Source of the DNA: Argopecten irradians
Taxonomy: Eukaryota > Mollusca > Bivalvia > Pectinida > Pectinidae
Assembly (NCBI RefSeq): GCF_041381155.1
Contig: NC_091134.1
Coordinates: forward strand, 42,801,338 to 42,865,337
Length of the DNA: 64,000 nt
Direction: 5' to 3'
Every line of letters starts with the position of its first letter. Position 1 is the stretch's first letter. The position numbers were made by a program, and so were the translations under genes. Of the stretch, positions 12,301 through 23,940 are shown in pieces. The notes under the pieces are model-generated. The model was not told where the DNA came from, made no database searches, and worked only from the letters and a program-made list of their open reading frames with translations.

Positions 12301-15300
12301 ACTTTTAGTTCCAAATGGATGGTATCAGGAACAGGGGAGAAGATGATTCCAAATCAAGTTCATTATCATCCTGACTCTCCATTGGACGCCGCTCACCTGA
12401 CGTCACAGGTCGTGTCTTTTGAGCGAATCAAATTAACCAACAGCGATAAAACAAGGGCGGGACAGGTAGGTTATATATATATTTGTTACTTACCAAAGTT
12501 CTTTATATCCAACGAAAAATTCTCATGACCCAGAAGAAATAATTAAGGTCAAAGGAGGTACTTGACAAACCAAATTACATGTTCTCAAGATTTTCTCCAC
12601 CACCTATGTATTTTCTTCGTGCCTTATACCAACGAAGGCTTGATTTTGGACCATAATGCCAACATCCTTGATACTACAGGGATTACTATTACTTATATGA
12701 TATCCACCCCTAAACTATCTCATAGTAAAATTGGTGACAACAGAAGACACAAGTAAAATACTTTAATGTACATGTATATAAAAGGCATTGTATAACGGTA
12801 CACTGTGGTTGACTGTTGTTTTGATTTTTTTCCTGGACTGCATTCAGTTTTACTATGAGATAGTCCAGGGGTGGATGTTACGGCAGTGACAGTAATCCCT
12901 TAAGTATTGAGGATGTGATGCCAATGACTGAATGTACAATAAATGTATTTCTTAAGTTGGAGAACAGAAAGGAATGTGGACGAGTGGATGACGGGTATAA
13001 AAGTTTTGATGTGATATGGACATACCTTTAAAATCGATTTGTTTTCCTAAGGCATCTGTCGATGTCATTTTGTCAGAGTCATTATTCAATATGTCTTTCG
13101 ATACTGCATTCTTGCAGGTATCCTTGGTGTCGATGCAGAAGTTTATTCCAAGAATACACGTGGAGAGTGTGCTGACGGATGAAACAGAGGAATCAGAGAA
13201 CAGACACTTCATCGCAATCTTTCCGCAGACTTCATTTATAGCAGTGACCGCTTACCAAAATCAGGAGGTAATGTGAGAGCAGATTATTCTTCTTTTACAA
13301 AATAAAAAAACCCAGGAAAATCCGAGGGGAGACAGTAGAACAAATACTTATGGTAATTGATACAATGTTAATTAACATGTCATTGAAAATGTTCACAATC
13401 GGCATTATTCTCCTACGTTGTGTTACTAACATTTATTTACAAAATCCTTATACTGTAAACCGCCTTTCTTCCGCGGCTTCTTATTTTCGCGATATCCATT
13501 CCAAAAGAAGTTTACTTTCGCGAATATAAAGATTGCATTGAAATTTTAACCGATAATGGTCATGAAGATATCAGTTCAACTTAGAGAATTTTCCTAAATC
13601 GCGAATGTAAATCGCACACGAAAAAAGAGGTTCACAGTATTCGGATACATATTCATATAAATTTACAAAATCAGATATGGCTCTTGGCCAAGAAGTTATA
13701 TCACAACCATGCTTATATCAACACAAAATACATTCAAGATAAAACGAAAAGTACGAATGAGTCGGGGCGCTATCGCTGTAGAGATAAACGTAGATAGGTG
13801 TTAGACAAACGTCGTCAGTGCCTCCCCGTTATAAATCTCAAGTGCTCTTCTCCTATCGGCTATCCCTTTGTTCTCTCAAAGTTTTTTTCCTGTTCGTCTG
13901 CAGAATAGAATAATGCAATGTTATCATTTTGTTGGTACTAGTCCAGTTAGTGTTGTCTGTAATGAAAACGATGCAAAGAACTTTGAGTTTTAACGTTCTT
14001 ATAATGTTAAAAAAATAGGAAAACTTGTTTAACCATTGAAAATAAATTGTTATTATACTTCATCATCAGAATAACCTGAACATAAACCATGTAAAAAGAG
14101 GGAAAACTTTCATTGGAACCGAATGCCAATGTTATCTCATGAAAATATTACCAGGAAATTACATAAGACAACACAATCACCTTTCAGATTACTAGGCTCA
14201 AAATTGCAAGAAACCCATTCGCTAAAGGATTTCGAGAAGCCGGTAAAAATAGGTATGTATCATATAAGTACGAATACCGGAAGTCTAGGGAGTAGATTGC
14301 TGAGATTTTAATACTTGTTTTCGGTTGCATTAAAGTGTTTGTGGAGAATGAGTTTAGCACTTGCAAGACCAGATAAAAGACTTGTAAATATTTCTGCATT
14401 TCGTCACAGCGTTCTGGGTATCACAAAACACGCTAAATTGGGGAATTAGGATTCATTACACTATATAAATATATTTCATCAATAATTTGACTTTTTTCGC
14501 AATATATTATTGCTGGATATATATGATGAATTTCTATAATCTTCATACATTAGGGAATATATCACGTTATTTAGAAACGTGTAGCAAGTTACGATAGCCC
14601 CCTGCTCAGGGTCCAGGGGCGAAGCCCCGGTAGGGGGTATGGGTGGCGAAGCTCCCCAGAAGCTGACGGGAAATTGTTATAATGTAATAACTATTTCACC
14701 TCTTTAAACTTATATATATATGTATATATTTATATGAATGGTTAAATGGAGGTCACGATATTAAGGTTTATAACCATGCGAAAATAATATACAAAATTAG
14801 AACAGTGGTGATTTTATATTGTCTACACTGTATAATCGTACTATACTAGACTCCTCTGACCAGTGCTCGAGCAAAAAACACGGATTTTGGCTGTGAAAAA
14901 TAAAATAGTAAGCAATGGCTGAATTTTGTATTATTTTAACTTAGGAAAAAATTTTGGTGAATATTTTAACAAAATTAAGATTAAGTTCGCGTGTTTGATT
15001 TGTTTACGATAGCAAGTCAAAGACCACTGCCAAAATGGTGAAAATTGCGTAAAACCAGCCCCTAAAAATCAACATCAAAAAAATATTTTCTAAATCCACA
15101 ACCTGAACTTCATATTCGACAAAAAACAAAGCCAACTATTTCGTACCACGGAAATCATTGGTTAATACGCGTTTTAACGGGCTGGAAGTGAACCAAAATG
15201 AAAAAAAAACTTCAAAATCTTCATTACTAAGGCGAAAAAACATGTTGTTAGTGCTATTTTAGAGATGTTTTGCTATCATTTAACATAATTATTTGTTTTT

Positions 15301-18300
15301 TTTTTATTGTTTGTTTTTAATATTTCTAACTTTCATGCGATGTTGTTTATTTTGGTGATCGTAAGTGTTTGCCGATTCAAAATCTACATTTGCTGGAGGG
15401 ATCTAATATTTTCTTCGACATGATTCAAAGATAATCACATTTAACAACTTGGTAACAGGAAATATATTGACTATGCTAATAAATGTCCTTGATGGCCAAT
15501 ACATTAAGTCTTTCAATGTGCACAAAGTTATGTTAGGTATACAGCCGGTCATATTACGTGTATTTTTACGTCATTTGTATTCTGCAGCGTTACGTGTATA
15601 CAAATGTTGTATTTTTTTTCTGACTGTACAAAAATGTTAGTCAGATTATTTTTTGCATGCTCGAGCATGCAAGCATGCACTGGCGCTACGCCACTGTTTT
15701 TGTTTTTCTCGTAAACCATTGACATAGTCACAAACATTTGATAAGAAAAATAGGTAAGTATAAATTGCACATTATCTTATAGATAAGCATAAAGTAATCA
15801 TAGAATATCCAAGAGAAAACAGAGAGCATACATTTGCATCGTTTGCATGAGTTGGATCGAGACAAAAGGGCTTGAAATAAGTAAAACTATAGCAGTTAGC
15901 TCTTCCATTATTCTTAATGACCCCGAAGGTTAAAAGAAGACGATAAAAATAATATGCAATTCTATACTGACAATAACAAACGTGAAGGACGTTAAGTAAG
16001 ACAACTTAATCATTTACTCTCCCATTACAGGAGTTCACTAGAAGCTATGATGGAATCGTATGGACTACAGGTAGACGGGCCGGGAGCGTTTGACATGAAT
16101 TCCTTGCTCGGAAGGAGAATGCTGAAGCGAAGTGCTCACCAGAGAGGCATGTAACTACTTCACCAACTCTGAATTATCCATTTCGTACATGCATTACATT
16201 TCTAAGTTTAAGCCCTATTTCCATTATAACAATATTCTCTTGGAAGGGGTTGTTGAGTGAGTTGGTGAAATAGGAGATAAAGTCTATCGGGCGATGTATG
16301 GTGGTGGATGCTATCGAAAAATATAGGATGATAGGAGCTATCAAGACATGTAGTATAATGAAGACTCTCGAGAAATGTAGGGGATCTATGGCCATCGTCA
16401 TCTTATTCCTAGTCCTCATAACCTTTCATATATCGATTGTTCTTATTACCCTTTAAGTATCGATAGTCTGCATAGCTTTACATCTGCCGATATTTATCTC
16501 CTTAGCTTTCATAGTCCAAAAGCCTTCATTCCTCCACATCTCCCAAACGTCTTCATTCATAGACATCTCCCGAAAGTCTTCATTCCTTGACATCTCCCAA
16601 AAGCCTTCATTCCTCGGCATCTCCCCAAATTCTTCATTCCTCGACATCTCCCGAAATTCTGCATTCCTTGACATCTCCCAAAAGTCTTCATTCCTCGACA
16701 TCTCCCGAAAGTCTTCATTCCTCGACATCTCCCAAAAGTCTTCATTCCTCGACATCTCCCAAAAGTCTTATTCCTCGACATCTCCCGAAAGTCTTCATTC
16801 CTCGACATCTCCCAAAAGTCTTCATTCCTCGACATCTCCCAAATGTCTTCATTCCTCGACATCTCCCGAAAGTCTTCATTCCTCGACATCTCCCGAAAGT
16901 CTTCATTCCTCGACATCTCCAGAAAGTCTTCACCACAATGGATTTTTTAATAGTTCTCATCAACAATATCTCCCTATTATCTCCATTTTGCTTCATCTAC
17001 AGAAGGTCGTCCATCTCTCTATATCATTCGACGGTCTTCGTCTCCCAACATTGTGTTTTACCCAATTGTTTTTTGAATCTCAGAATGGTCTAAAACGTCC
17101 TGCATCATCTGAAAGACTTCATCCCGCAGAAGCCTTCATCACCATAAATTTTTCGACAGTAATCATCCCCATATCTCCAGATAATTTACATTTGCCAAAA
17201 GTCTTCGTCTTCCTGCATCTCCCGAAAGTCTTCACCACAGCGGATCTCTTGATCACTATAAATATCCCGATATTCTTTGTCTCTCTACATCATTCCACAG
17301 TCTCCATCTTCTTGCATCTACCGAAAGACTTTCCTTTTAGGCCGGGATCTAGGGGGGTCCACGTGCACCTCCTCCAAAACTTAACGAACCAATGTTTTTC
17401 TGAAGCCTTATGACCCACTGATAACGAAATCGATAGGTAACATTGTATAAACTGGGATGAACTTCCGGTTATGACGTCATCAAGATGGCCGTCATCTCGA
17501 ATTTCACTAAAGATTGAAAAATAGTCATAACATTGACATTTTTCAACCGAAGAAGACAAATGAGGCATCAAAATGACCACAATAGAACAACAAATACATA
17601 TCAGGACCATATAATCCAATATATGTAGTTATTTCTACACAGGAAATGAAAAAATCGGATTTTAAGCTCAAAAATGGTCATTTTTAAGCAAATTTTTCAT
17701 ATTTGGCTTGACGCAGCAAAAATGTTTGCCAACAGCAAACTATTATTTCTAATCAGTTATTTGACCTCTTATCAATCAGTAAAAACAACACCAACAAAAA
17801 AACCCAATGTTAACATTGTATAAGCTCCGGTTATGACGTCATCAAGATGGCCGCTATCTCGAATTTCACGGAAAAGTTAAAAATAGTCATAGACATTTTT
17901 CAACCGAAGTAGACAAATGAGGTTTCAAAATTACCACAATCGAACAACAAATACATATTAGGGACCAAATAATCCTATATAAATAGTGATGTGTACGCAG
18001 TAAATGAAAAACAAATAAGATTTTAAGCTCAAAAATGGTAATATTTTAACAAATTGTTCATATTTGGCTTGACGCATCTATAATTGTTTTCCAACAAGAA
18101 ACTATTATTCGTAATCAGTTATTTGACCTCTTATCAATTAGTAAAAACAACAACAAAAATATATAGAAATGCAAAAGAGAATTATTGTTATACCATCATT
18201 TGGTTTACAAAACATCACCGGGTGCGTATACAGGGTATATGATTGCTGTTTTTTTTCCAAACCGCTGACACTACAGTTTCCAGATGTCTTAGAAATTCCT

Positions 18301-21300
18301 GAAGATAACATTTGCAATTGACGATTCATATCTTAACACATTTGAATTTTAAGTTGGCTTAATATCTAAGTGGGACTTGACAATTTCCTAACATAATCCA
18401 TTTTCATGTTCGAAAGTAGACTAGTAGCGTCTCAAAATGAATTTTTACAGCACAACGCCAACTAATATAGTATCAAATTAAAACTGAAGAAAGCATTTGT
18501 TTCCGCTAATACCACAACACTTTCCGAAATTTGTTTCTTTTAGAAATAACGCATCCACTGTTAACTTTATTTTTCTGTGTATAATGTAAGGAAATGTCAG
18601 ATGGTTACTGCAGTATCACACATTTCTTTCAATAGTTCTTAATGATAAGCATTATCGTTGTGTGTGCTTTCTCGCCAGAGTGTCGATGAGCTGATGTGAC
18701 ATCACATTACCGGTTTACCATCGTGGTTCTAACTTGTCAACCGTCCATGGCCAGAGGTAACATCAAGAACATCGGGTTCGCGGATGTGGGAGCTCATCCT
18801 GTTTTCAACCTAGTGATTCACATATCGTATATGATGTTCCAGACCTCTCCGGTAGGATGGAAAACACACCAGAGCCATATTCTGCGAAGGGTTGAGTTGT
18901 TCTCCTTAATTCGTATGAAGCACAATTCCTCATTCTTGTGAACCCTCAGTGACCATAGATGGCACAGGTGAATTCTTTGAGGTCATAAATGAGGTCTACA
19001 GTGAAGTTTCTCTCTTTGTCAAGTCTGGAGAGCACTGTAGAAAACTTTTTTCTGGAGAGTCTTCAATGGTGTATCCACGCATACACCAGATGCGACACAA
19101 CCAGTACCTTCAAGGGACTGGGGAAAGTCTGACAAATGAAAAACATTTAACATTTATGACCTCATTAAAGACCTCAAGGATATCAACTGTGCCATCTATA
19201 GTCGCACGAGTGTCCACAAGGTTGATGAATGGTGCTTGAATCATTCCACCATTCGAAGAATCTGGATCTGGTGTGATTTCCTGAGAAGTCTGAAACAGCA
19301 TATACGATGTGTTAGAATCTGAAGAAGATCCCACATCCCTGAACCTGTTGTTCCTGATATAAACTCTGGCCATGGATGGGTCATGAAAGATGACAGGCTA
19401 GAACACTACTGGTAATTTAGTGTCACATCAGCTCATCGACATCGAAGACGACGCTCTGGCTTTCGACGAATTGGATACTGATATGTCGATTACTCTGATT
19501 CGGACTGTATGTACCAGCTACCAGACATGCCGAGTCACGTCAGAGGATAGTGCAGTGAGGCGGGAAAGCACGCACAATGATAATGGTTATAATTGAGAAC
19601 CAGTGAAAGAAATATGTGACATTGTGGTAACCATCTGACATTTTGCTTATACTATGCATAGGAAATAAACGAAACTGTGACTTGTCCTACCTAGATATTC
19701 TGTCAACTTTACATTCATGTTTCCTACTTATAAATCGCCAATAGTCAAACGTATTTAAGGAACTTATAATACACCAGGAAACTGTAGTGTCAGCGGTTTG
19801 GAGTTAGGAAAATAGCATATACCCAGTATACGCACCCGGTGATGTTTTGTAAACTTAATGATAGTATAACAATAATTTTTTTTTGTATCTCTATATATTT
19901 TATTGTTTTACTGAGTGATAAGAGGTCAAATAACTGTTTACGAATAATAGTTTGCTGTTGGTAAACATTTTTGCTGCGTCAAGCCAAGTATGAAAAATTT
20001 GCTAAAAAATTTATCATTTTTGAGCTTAAAATCCGATTTTTTTCATTTCCTACCTAGAAATCACTACATATATTGAATTATGTGGTCCCGATATGAATTT
20101 GTTATTCTATTATGATCATTTTGGTACCTCATTTGTCTACTTCGGTTGAAAAATGTGTATGTTATGACTATTTTTCAATTGTTAGTGAAATTCGATATGG
20201 CGGTCATCTTGATGACGTCATAACCGGAGCTTATACAATGTTAACATTGGTTTTTTTGTTGGTGTTGTTTTTACTGATTGATAAGAGGTCAAATAACTGA
20301 TTAGAAATAATAGTTTGCTGTTGGCAAACATTTTTGCTGCGTCAAGCCAAATATGAAAAATTTGCTTAAAAATGACCATTTTTGAGCTTAAAATCCGATT
20401 TTTTCATTTCCTGTGTAGAAATAACTACATATATTGGATTATATGGTCCTGATATGTATTTGTTGTTCTATTGTGGTCATTTTGATGCCTCATTTGTCTT
20501 CTTCGGTTGAAAAATGTCAATGTTATGACTATTTTTCAATCTTTAGTGAAATTCGAGATGGCGGCCATCTTGATGACGTCATAACCGGAAGTTCATCCCA
20601 GTTTATACAATGTTACCTCTCGATTTCGTTATCAGTGGGTCATAAGGCTTCAGAAAAACATTGGTTCGTTAAGTTGTGGGGGTGGGGAAGGGGGGTGCAC
20701 GTGGACCCCCCCTAGATCCCGGCCTATTTCTCAACATCTATCGATAGTCATCTCTCCACTGTTTATCTCTCTATATCATTCGGTCTTCATCTCCCGAGTA
20801 ATCTCCTTAACCTTCATCTCATCCACCTCCCAAAATTCTTCTTCGTCCTACATCTCCCGAAAGTCTTTTAATTTCAAAGAGTATCACCATACATGTACGT
20901 CTTAAGACAGTCTTCATCCACACACATCATTTTATCTCACGATGGCTTTCACAACTTTACCGCACACCTCTTGATAGTTTTCATCTGTAATAGATATCAT
21001 CACCAATCATCTCTCGATGGTCTCTCAAGAAACTTGTTATAAGGAGAATAACTCTTATATCAGTTTGTTCACATAACTTTTACAAATAGAAGATATTCTA
21101 TAGTTGGTTCTATATAAAGTGTTATAAATTGCATTTACTTGTCAAGCTGAAAAATATACCAAGTCGAAGCCTTTTCTTGACTCTGTATCTTTCTGTTTTA
21201 GATGAAACATACACAGCCAAGTCCGAGGACGAATGCATGTCTTCCGTCCATGGTCTGTATCCGTACACGTCCTATATACAGCGACCAATACCCGTTATGA

Positions 21301-21458
21301 ACATGGAACCATCCATGACGTTGTCGGGCTACATCAAGGTCGAAGCCCCCGACATGTATTCACCAGAGACCTATAGTTGTACACAAACAGACGAATCGTG
21401 CGCGTGTCAAACGCATACATTAAGTCTTATGGACCAATGGAAATCAAGTTTTTCTTGA
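6354..21458 (+). CDS. Divergent T-box transcription factor, Tbx15/18/22-like
   Basis: Nuclear DNA-binding factor. Exons: 6354-6537, 11327-11429, 11733-11849, 12309-12465, 13118-13267, 14188-14252, 16031-16150 and about 21202-21458. All junctions through exon 7 are GT-AG and keep frame. The T-box runs from about residue 71 to 259: VELCHSDLWHAFHNLGTEMI, RRMFPAIRVRI, YRYVYHSSKWMVSG, HPDSP, MQKFIPRIHV, AVTAYQNQEITRLKI, NPFAKGFR. The last parts, YRYVYHSSKWMV and GKNRSSLEAMMESYG, match the Tbx15/18/22 subfamily (which has GRNRMGLEALVESY after the T-box) better than other T-box groups. The middle of the domain is divergent (YIDFQQQDKHK, GTGEKMIPNQV). The short C-terminal region ends in MDQWKSSFS. 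The exon 7 to exon 8 junction is out of phase with the best sites (see findings), so the C terminus is less certain. The start is the first ATG after a splice acceptor. The last intron hosts a 3.4-kb foldback element. Confidence 0.85.
6538..11326. other. T-box intron 1 (4.8 kb)
   Basis: No coding segment is visible. The intron is strongly AT-rich and includes a GAT microsatellite at about 7972-8002, a TA run at about 10815-10832 and the long hairpin described at 10878-11010. Its size would allow enhancers, but I cannot point to one. Confidence 0.6.
10878..11010. repeat. Long palindromic hairpin in T-box intron 1
   Basis: Two arms of about 53 bases (ACAAGAAATAAAAGCAATAA..CGTGAGCGCTTTCGCTCCATCC and its complement) face each other across a 16-base loop. 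The only differences are a few substitutions. The outer flanks also share AATACTTACA. This is a small foldback element or an expressed hairpin. Confidence 0.75.
12663..12915. mobile_element. MITE with about 80-bp inverted ends
   Basis: The left end CATCCTTGATACTACAGGGA and the right end, whose complement reads CATCCTCAATACTTAAGGGA, are inverted repeats that continue inward through ATATCCACCCCTAAACTATC and TCATAGTAAAAT. It lies in the T-box intron between exons 4 and 5. A related end sequence appears at 32009-32814, so this is a small family. The open frame at 12562-12756 is part of this repeat and not a gene. Confidence 0.7.
13449..13640. mobile_element. Small MITE, TACTGTAAACC family
   Basis: The ends are TACTGTAAACCGCC and, inverted, AGAGGTTCACAGTA; the interior is rich in CGCGAA motifs. 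There is no coding content. A partial relative ending in GGTTTACAGTA is at 22345-22425. It lies in the T-box intron between exons 5 and 6. Confidence 0.55.
14560..15720. other. Possible interspersed element in T-box intron 6
   Basis: The block contains a GC-rich motif (CCAGGGGCGAAGCCCCGGTA) unlike its AT-rich surroundings, a CTCGAGC near 14866 and a perfect palindrome GCATGCTCGAGCATGC at 15655-15670 followed by GGCGCTACGCC. These look like parts of a dispersed repeat, but I could not define ends. Confidence 0.2.
16470..17337. repeat. 27-bp minisatellite, left part
   Basis: Core at about 16540-16940, unit CATTCCTCGACATCTCCC plus RAAAGTCTT, 27 bp, so nine codons per unit in every frame. That is why long frames appear on both strands (SRNEDFREM on the minus, SSTSPKSLH on the plus). 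More diverged copies (CATCTCCCGAAAGTCTTC and similar) continue to 17337, where the foldback element begins. They resume after it at 20727. The array lies in the last T-box intron, just after exon 7. Confidence 0.85.
17340..20724. mobile_element. 3.4-kb foldback element with long inverted arms, TA-flanked
   Basis: The ends GGCCGGGATCTAGGGGGGTC (left) and its near complement (right) are each flanked by TA, as in Tc1/mariner-like insertions. Inverted similarity extends about 1.4 kb inward on each side. Each arm begins with two tandem units of about 373 bp (left from 17438 and 17811; right ending about 20246 and 20619). Each unit contains TGACGTCATCAAGATGGC or its complement and GTTATTTGACCTCTTATCAA. 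Further in, the arms carry related but diverged coding-like segments (see findings). The element lies inside the 27-bp minisatellite in the last T-box intron, in the sense that array copies flank both sides. I found no recognisable transposase, so it is probably non-autonomous. Confidence 0.8.
20727..20880. repeat. 27-bp minisatellite, right part (diverged)
   Basis: Degenerate copies such as CATCTATCGATAGTCATCTC and CTACATCTCCCGAAAGTCTT resume directly after the foldback element. They match the diverged copies just before 17338, so the array was one piece before the insertion. Confidence 0.6.
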
Positions 21459-22472
21459 TGACTAACCATGCAGTAACCAAGTGGGATTTCGAAAAAGGGC
21501 ATTGTGCCTTAATAATTAATCACTTGCTTTAATTCGAAATCACGTGTCCCTTGACCGTCACGCGGGGCAGGGCATCATGTGGCCTACTTTTGACAAGATA
21601 GTCCTTATCCCCATTCAAAGTGCATAATCTCACCTACGCCGATACTATAGGATGGTTTTGGTGCAAAACATTTAACGAGTGTAATAGGTCCCATTGGCAT
21701 AGTCGTCCGATGTTAAACCTATATATTGTTTACTGTATCTTATGCTAACTTACATGGCGGAGATGCGTTTGCATATCACACTTTAACAGAACAATTACCG
21801 AGATTATAAGCAGTTATGCTTTGCTGCCATACTACATATGTATATCACGCTTACAGTGATTTATCATTCACACATGGACATGAATTTGTATATGGTACAT
21901 GGTGCTTCAGCTCATGTTTTACAAACTGAACATAACACTAGTTTCATATTTACTAGCTAAAAATGCTTGTTGTTTTTCTATTACTTTGATTATTATTCGA
22001 GGGAGTTCTGGAAGAGAAATCACTGCATATTGAATACTGTCTGCGCATAGCGTTGAGGAACATGTTTTTACATGTATTTGTTATGACATTATGTGTGTCC
22101 CATGGACATAAAAGATCTTTTTACCTTATCCTAGTGCGTATAAGATTTCTTACCTAATGGCAGCATACTTTATAATCGTATTCGTTCATTTACCTAGTTA
22201 AAATGTCAGCTTTTCGGTGATATATTAAGGTAATGTACTGTACACCAAATTATATCGCCATGACTTCATTTCACGTTTTCATATATAACGACTTTTTCAT
22301 GACGATTTAATTTCACCTCTTTTGTTATACTTTAACTTGTCTGAAGCATTTTCGCGGCAGTATATGTTCACGAATTGTTATCGCCCGTGAAATAAAACTA
22401 GGTTTACAGTATTCTCCGATTTTTCCTGTTCATCTTGTAAAGCTTCATTTAATTATTTGTTAGCGATTAATC
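21459..22472 (+). other. T-box 3' untranslated region and flank
   Basis: Downstream of the T-box stop. Candidate polyadenylation motifs occur (AATAAA in GAAATAAAACTAGG near 22383). At 22345-22425 there is a partial MITE of the TACTGTAAACC type ending in GGTTTACAGTA. No other gene was seen. Confidence 0.35.
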
Positions 22473-22822
22473 TGATGACAGAGCATAAATGGCATTCATC
22501 ATTTGAATAATAATTGGCGTGTAATCGTGTATATATCTGTTTAATTAACACGAAAAATATAATGAAATAATTCATTTTGCCTTTGGTGCATGAGCAATCA
22601 CTATTTCATTCCATATAGAATAAATAAAGTGACATGGAATTTTTTCGGGATGCAATTAATTATTTTTTATATTTTCAACTTAATGTAAAATTAGGAGCTC
22701 AAACTTTTCAATGGTGGTATTGGTCTAAAGTAAGTAACTTTTGTAACTGAAGAAAAATACTAAATCGTCTTCTCCTGTTTTTGATAGTGAAAAAATACTA
22801 TTTGTCAGCGGTGGAGCATCTT
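22473..22822 (+). mobile_element. MITE, AAGATGCTCCAC family, copy with damaged left end
   Basis: About 350 bp closely matching the intact copy at 59403-59765 (shared: GACAGAGCATAAATG, TTTTGCCTTTGGTGCATG, GAGCTCAAACTTTTCAATGG). The right end TTTGTCAGCGGTGGAGCATC is present; the left inverted end is largely missing. Confidence 0.7.
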
Positions 22823-23390
22823 TAAAATAAAGTTTAAAATTCTAGTTAATTGCATATTGTTTTACTAACTTATAACAACTGTTACAGGTATTCATTTTAC
22901 AGTCTATATACTGTATTACTTTATTTTCTGATCTAACCGGCATTGCTAACGTGGTTAAGTTTTGACATGTTTAACCTTCCTAACCTGGCTATACTTTAAA
23001 CTTACGAGTAACGATTAATATTTCCATCGACGTTTGCTATCGTATTTATGTTACAGCTTGTTGTATAGAACCGTTTGTTTATCGTTTGATATACTGAACA
23101 AGTTAAAATGGACAACAAAATGTGTCGTAAAGGATTTATACTCGTTTAATGAAATAAAGCAATATTCTTTCTGTGTTCATTGTATTATCTTTTATTATGT
23201 TGAAGTTCATATCCTATACTACAATAGTAATGTTATATACTTAGTGTAGAATCGAACCAAGCAAAACGTTCGATACAGCGAGAAATTCTATTCAACAGAG
23301 TTTGAATCTTTATGTAGAAGCAGTACAATACCAAGACTGATGCAGATTTTGAAATTAAAGGTTCGACGTCTGTTGAACCCTCCATGGAAG
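22823..23390. other. Intergenic, nothing recognised
   Basis: AT-rich sequence without splice-supported coding segments. The 71-codon frame at 23034-23249 is Tyr, Phe and Leu rich in the way expected from AT-rich non-coding DNA and is not called. Confidence 0.3.
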
Positions 23391-23940
23391 TTAAAGGGAC
23401 AATTCACTCATGCTAATTCTTTTATATAACCAAGCAGCAAAATATGGCATAAATGTATTGTTCTACATTTCTTATGAAACATTTAACTCAATATATTGAC
23501 AAATTCTACGTTATTTTTAAGTATTTTAATTGATACCGTTGTAACTAAGCAGGTACAGTATGTACTCTGTACCCATTCCCGAGCCAAAGTCACGCACGTT
23601 AAACAAATGAACTACACCACTGAGGATGTAATAAAATGATTCTTAGGCAAGACAATTCATCTAATAAGGTAAACCACTACTGTCAGAGCGATTTGAGCAG
23701 TTCTAGACAAAAGTTGCATTACTCTACGAGCAAGAGACAGGGTTCGGCATACAAGATGTTCGACCACAATGTGTAATGGCGGACAGCGAGCGAGTTTGAA
23801 AGTTTCACACACATTTCACCACCATGGGTTTTTCGAGCTTATCACAGTAAAACCGACTGATCTAATTTCCATTAGAACCGTTTTTTTCTCCGATATATGT
23901 ACAAATTTTCATGTTGTCTTAGACTGAATTGTCCCTTTAA
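23391..23940 (-). mobile_element. piggyBac-type MITE, copy 2, inverted
   Basis: A 542-bp element (23395-23936) flanked by TTAA on both sides, with ends AGGGACAATTCACTC and the complement of AGGGACAATTCAGTC. It is the inverted counterpart of the copy at 1688-2259. Confidence 0.8.

Noticed and set aside
16453-17413. Several long frames on both strands near the 27-bp array
   Set aside because: The period is a multiple of three, so all frames stay open; products are nine-residue repeats and not proteins of a known kind.
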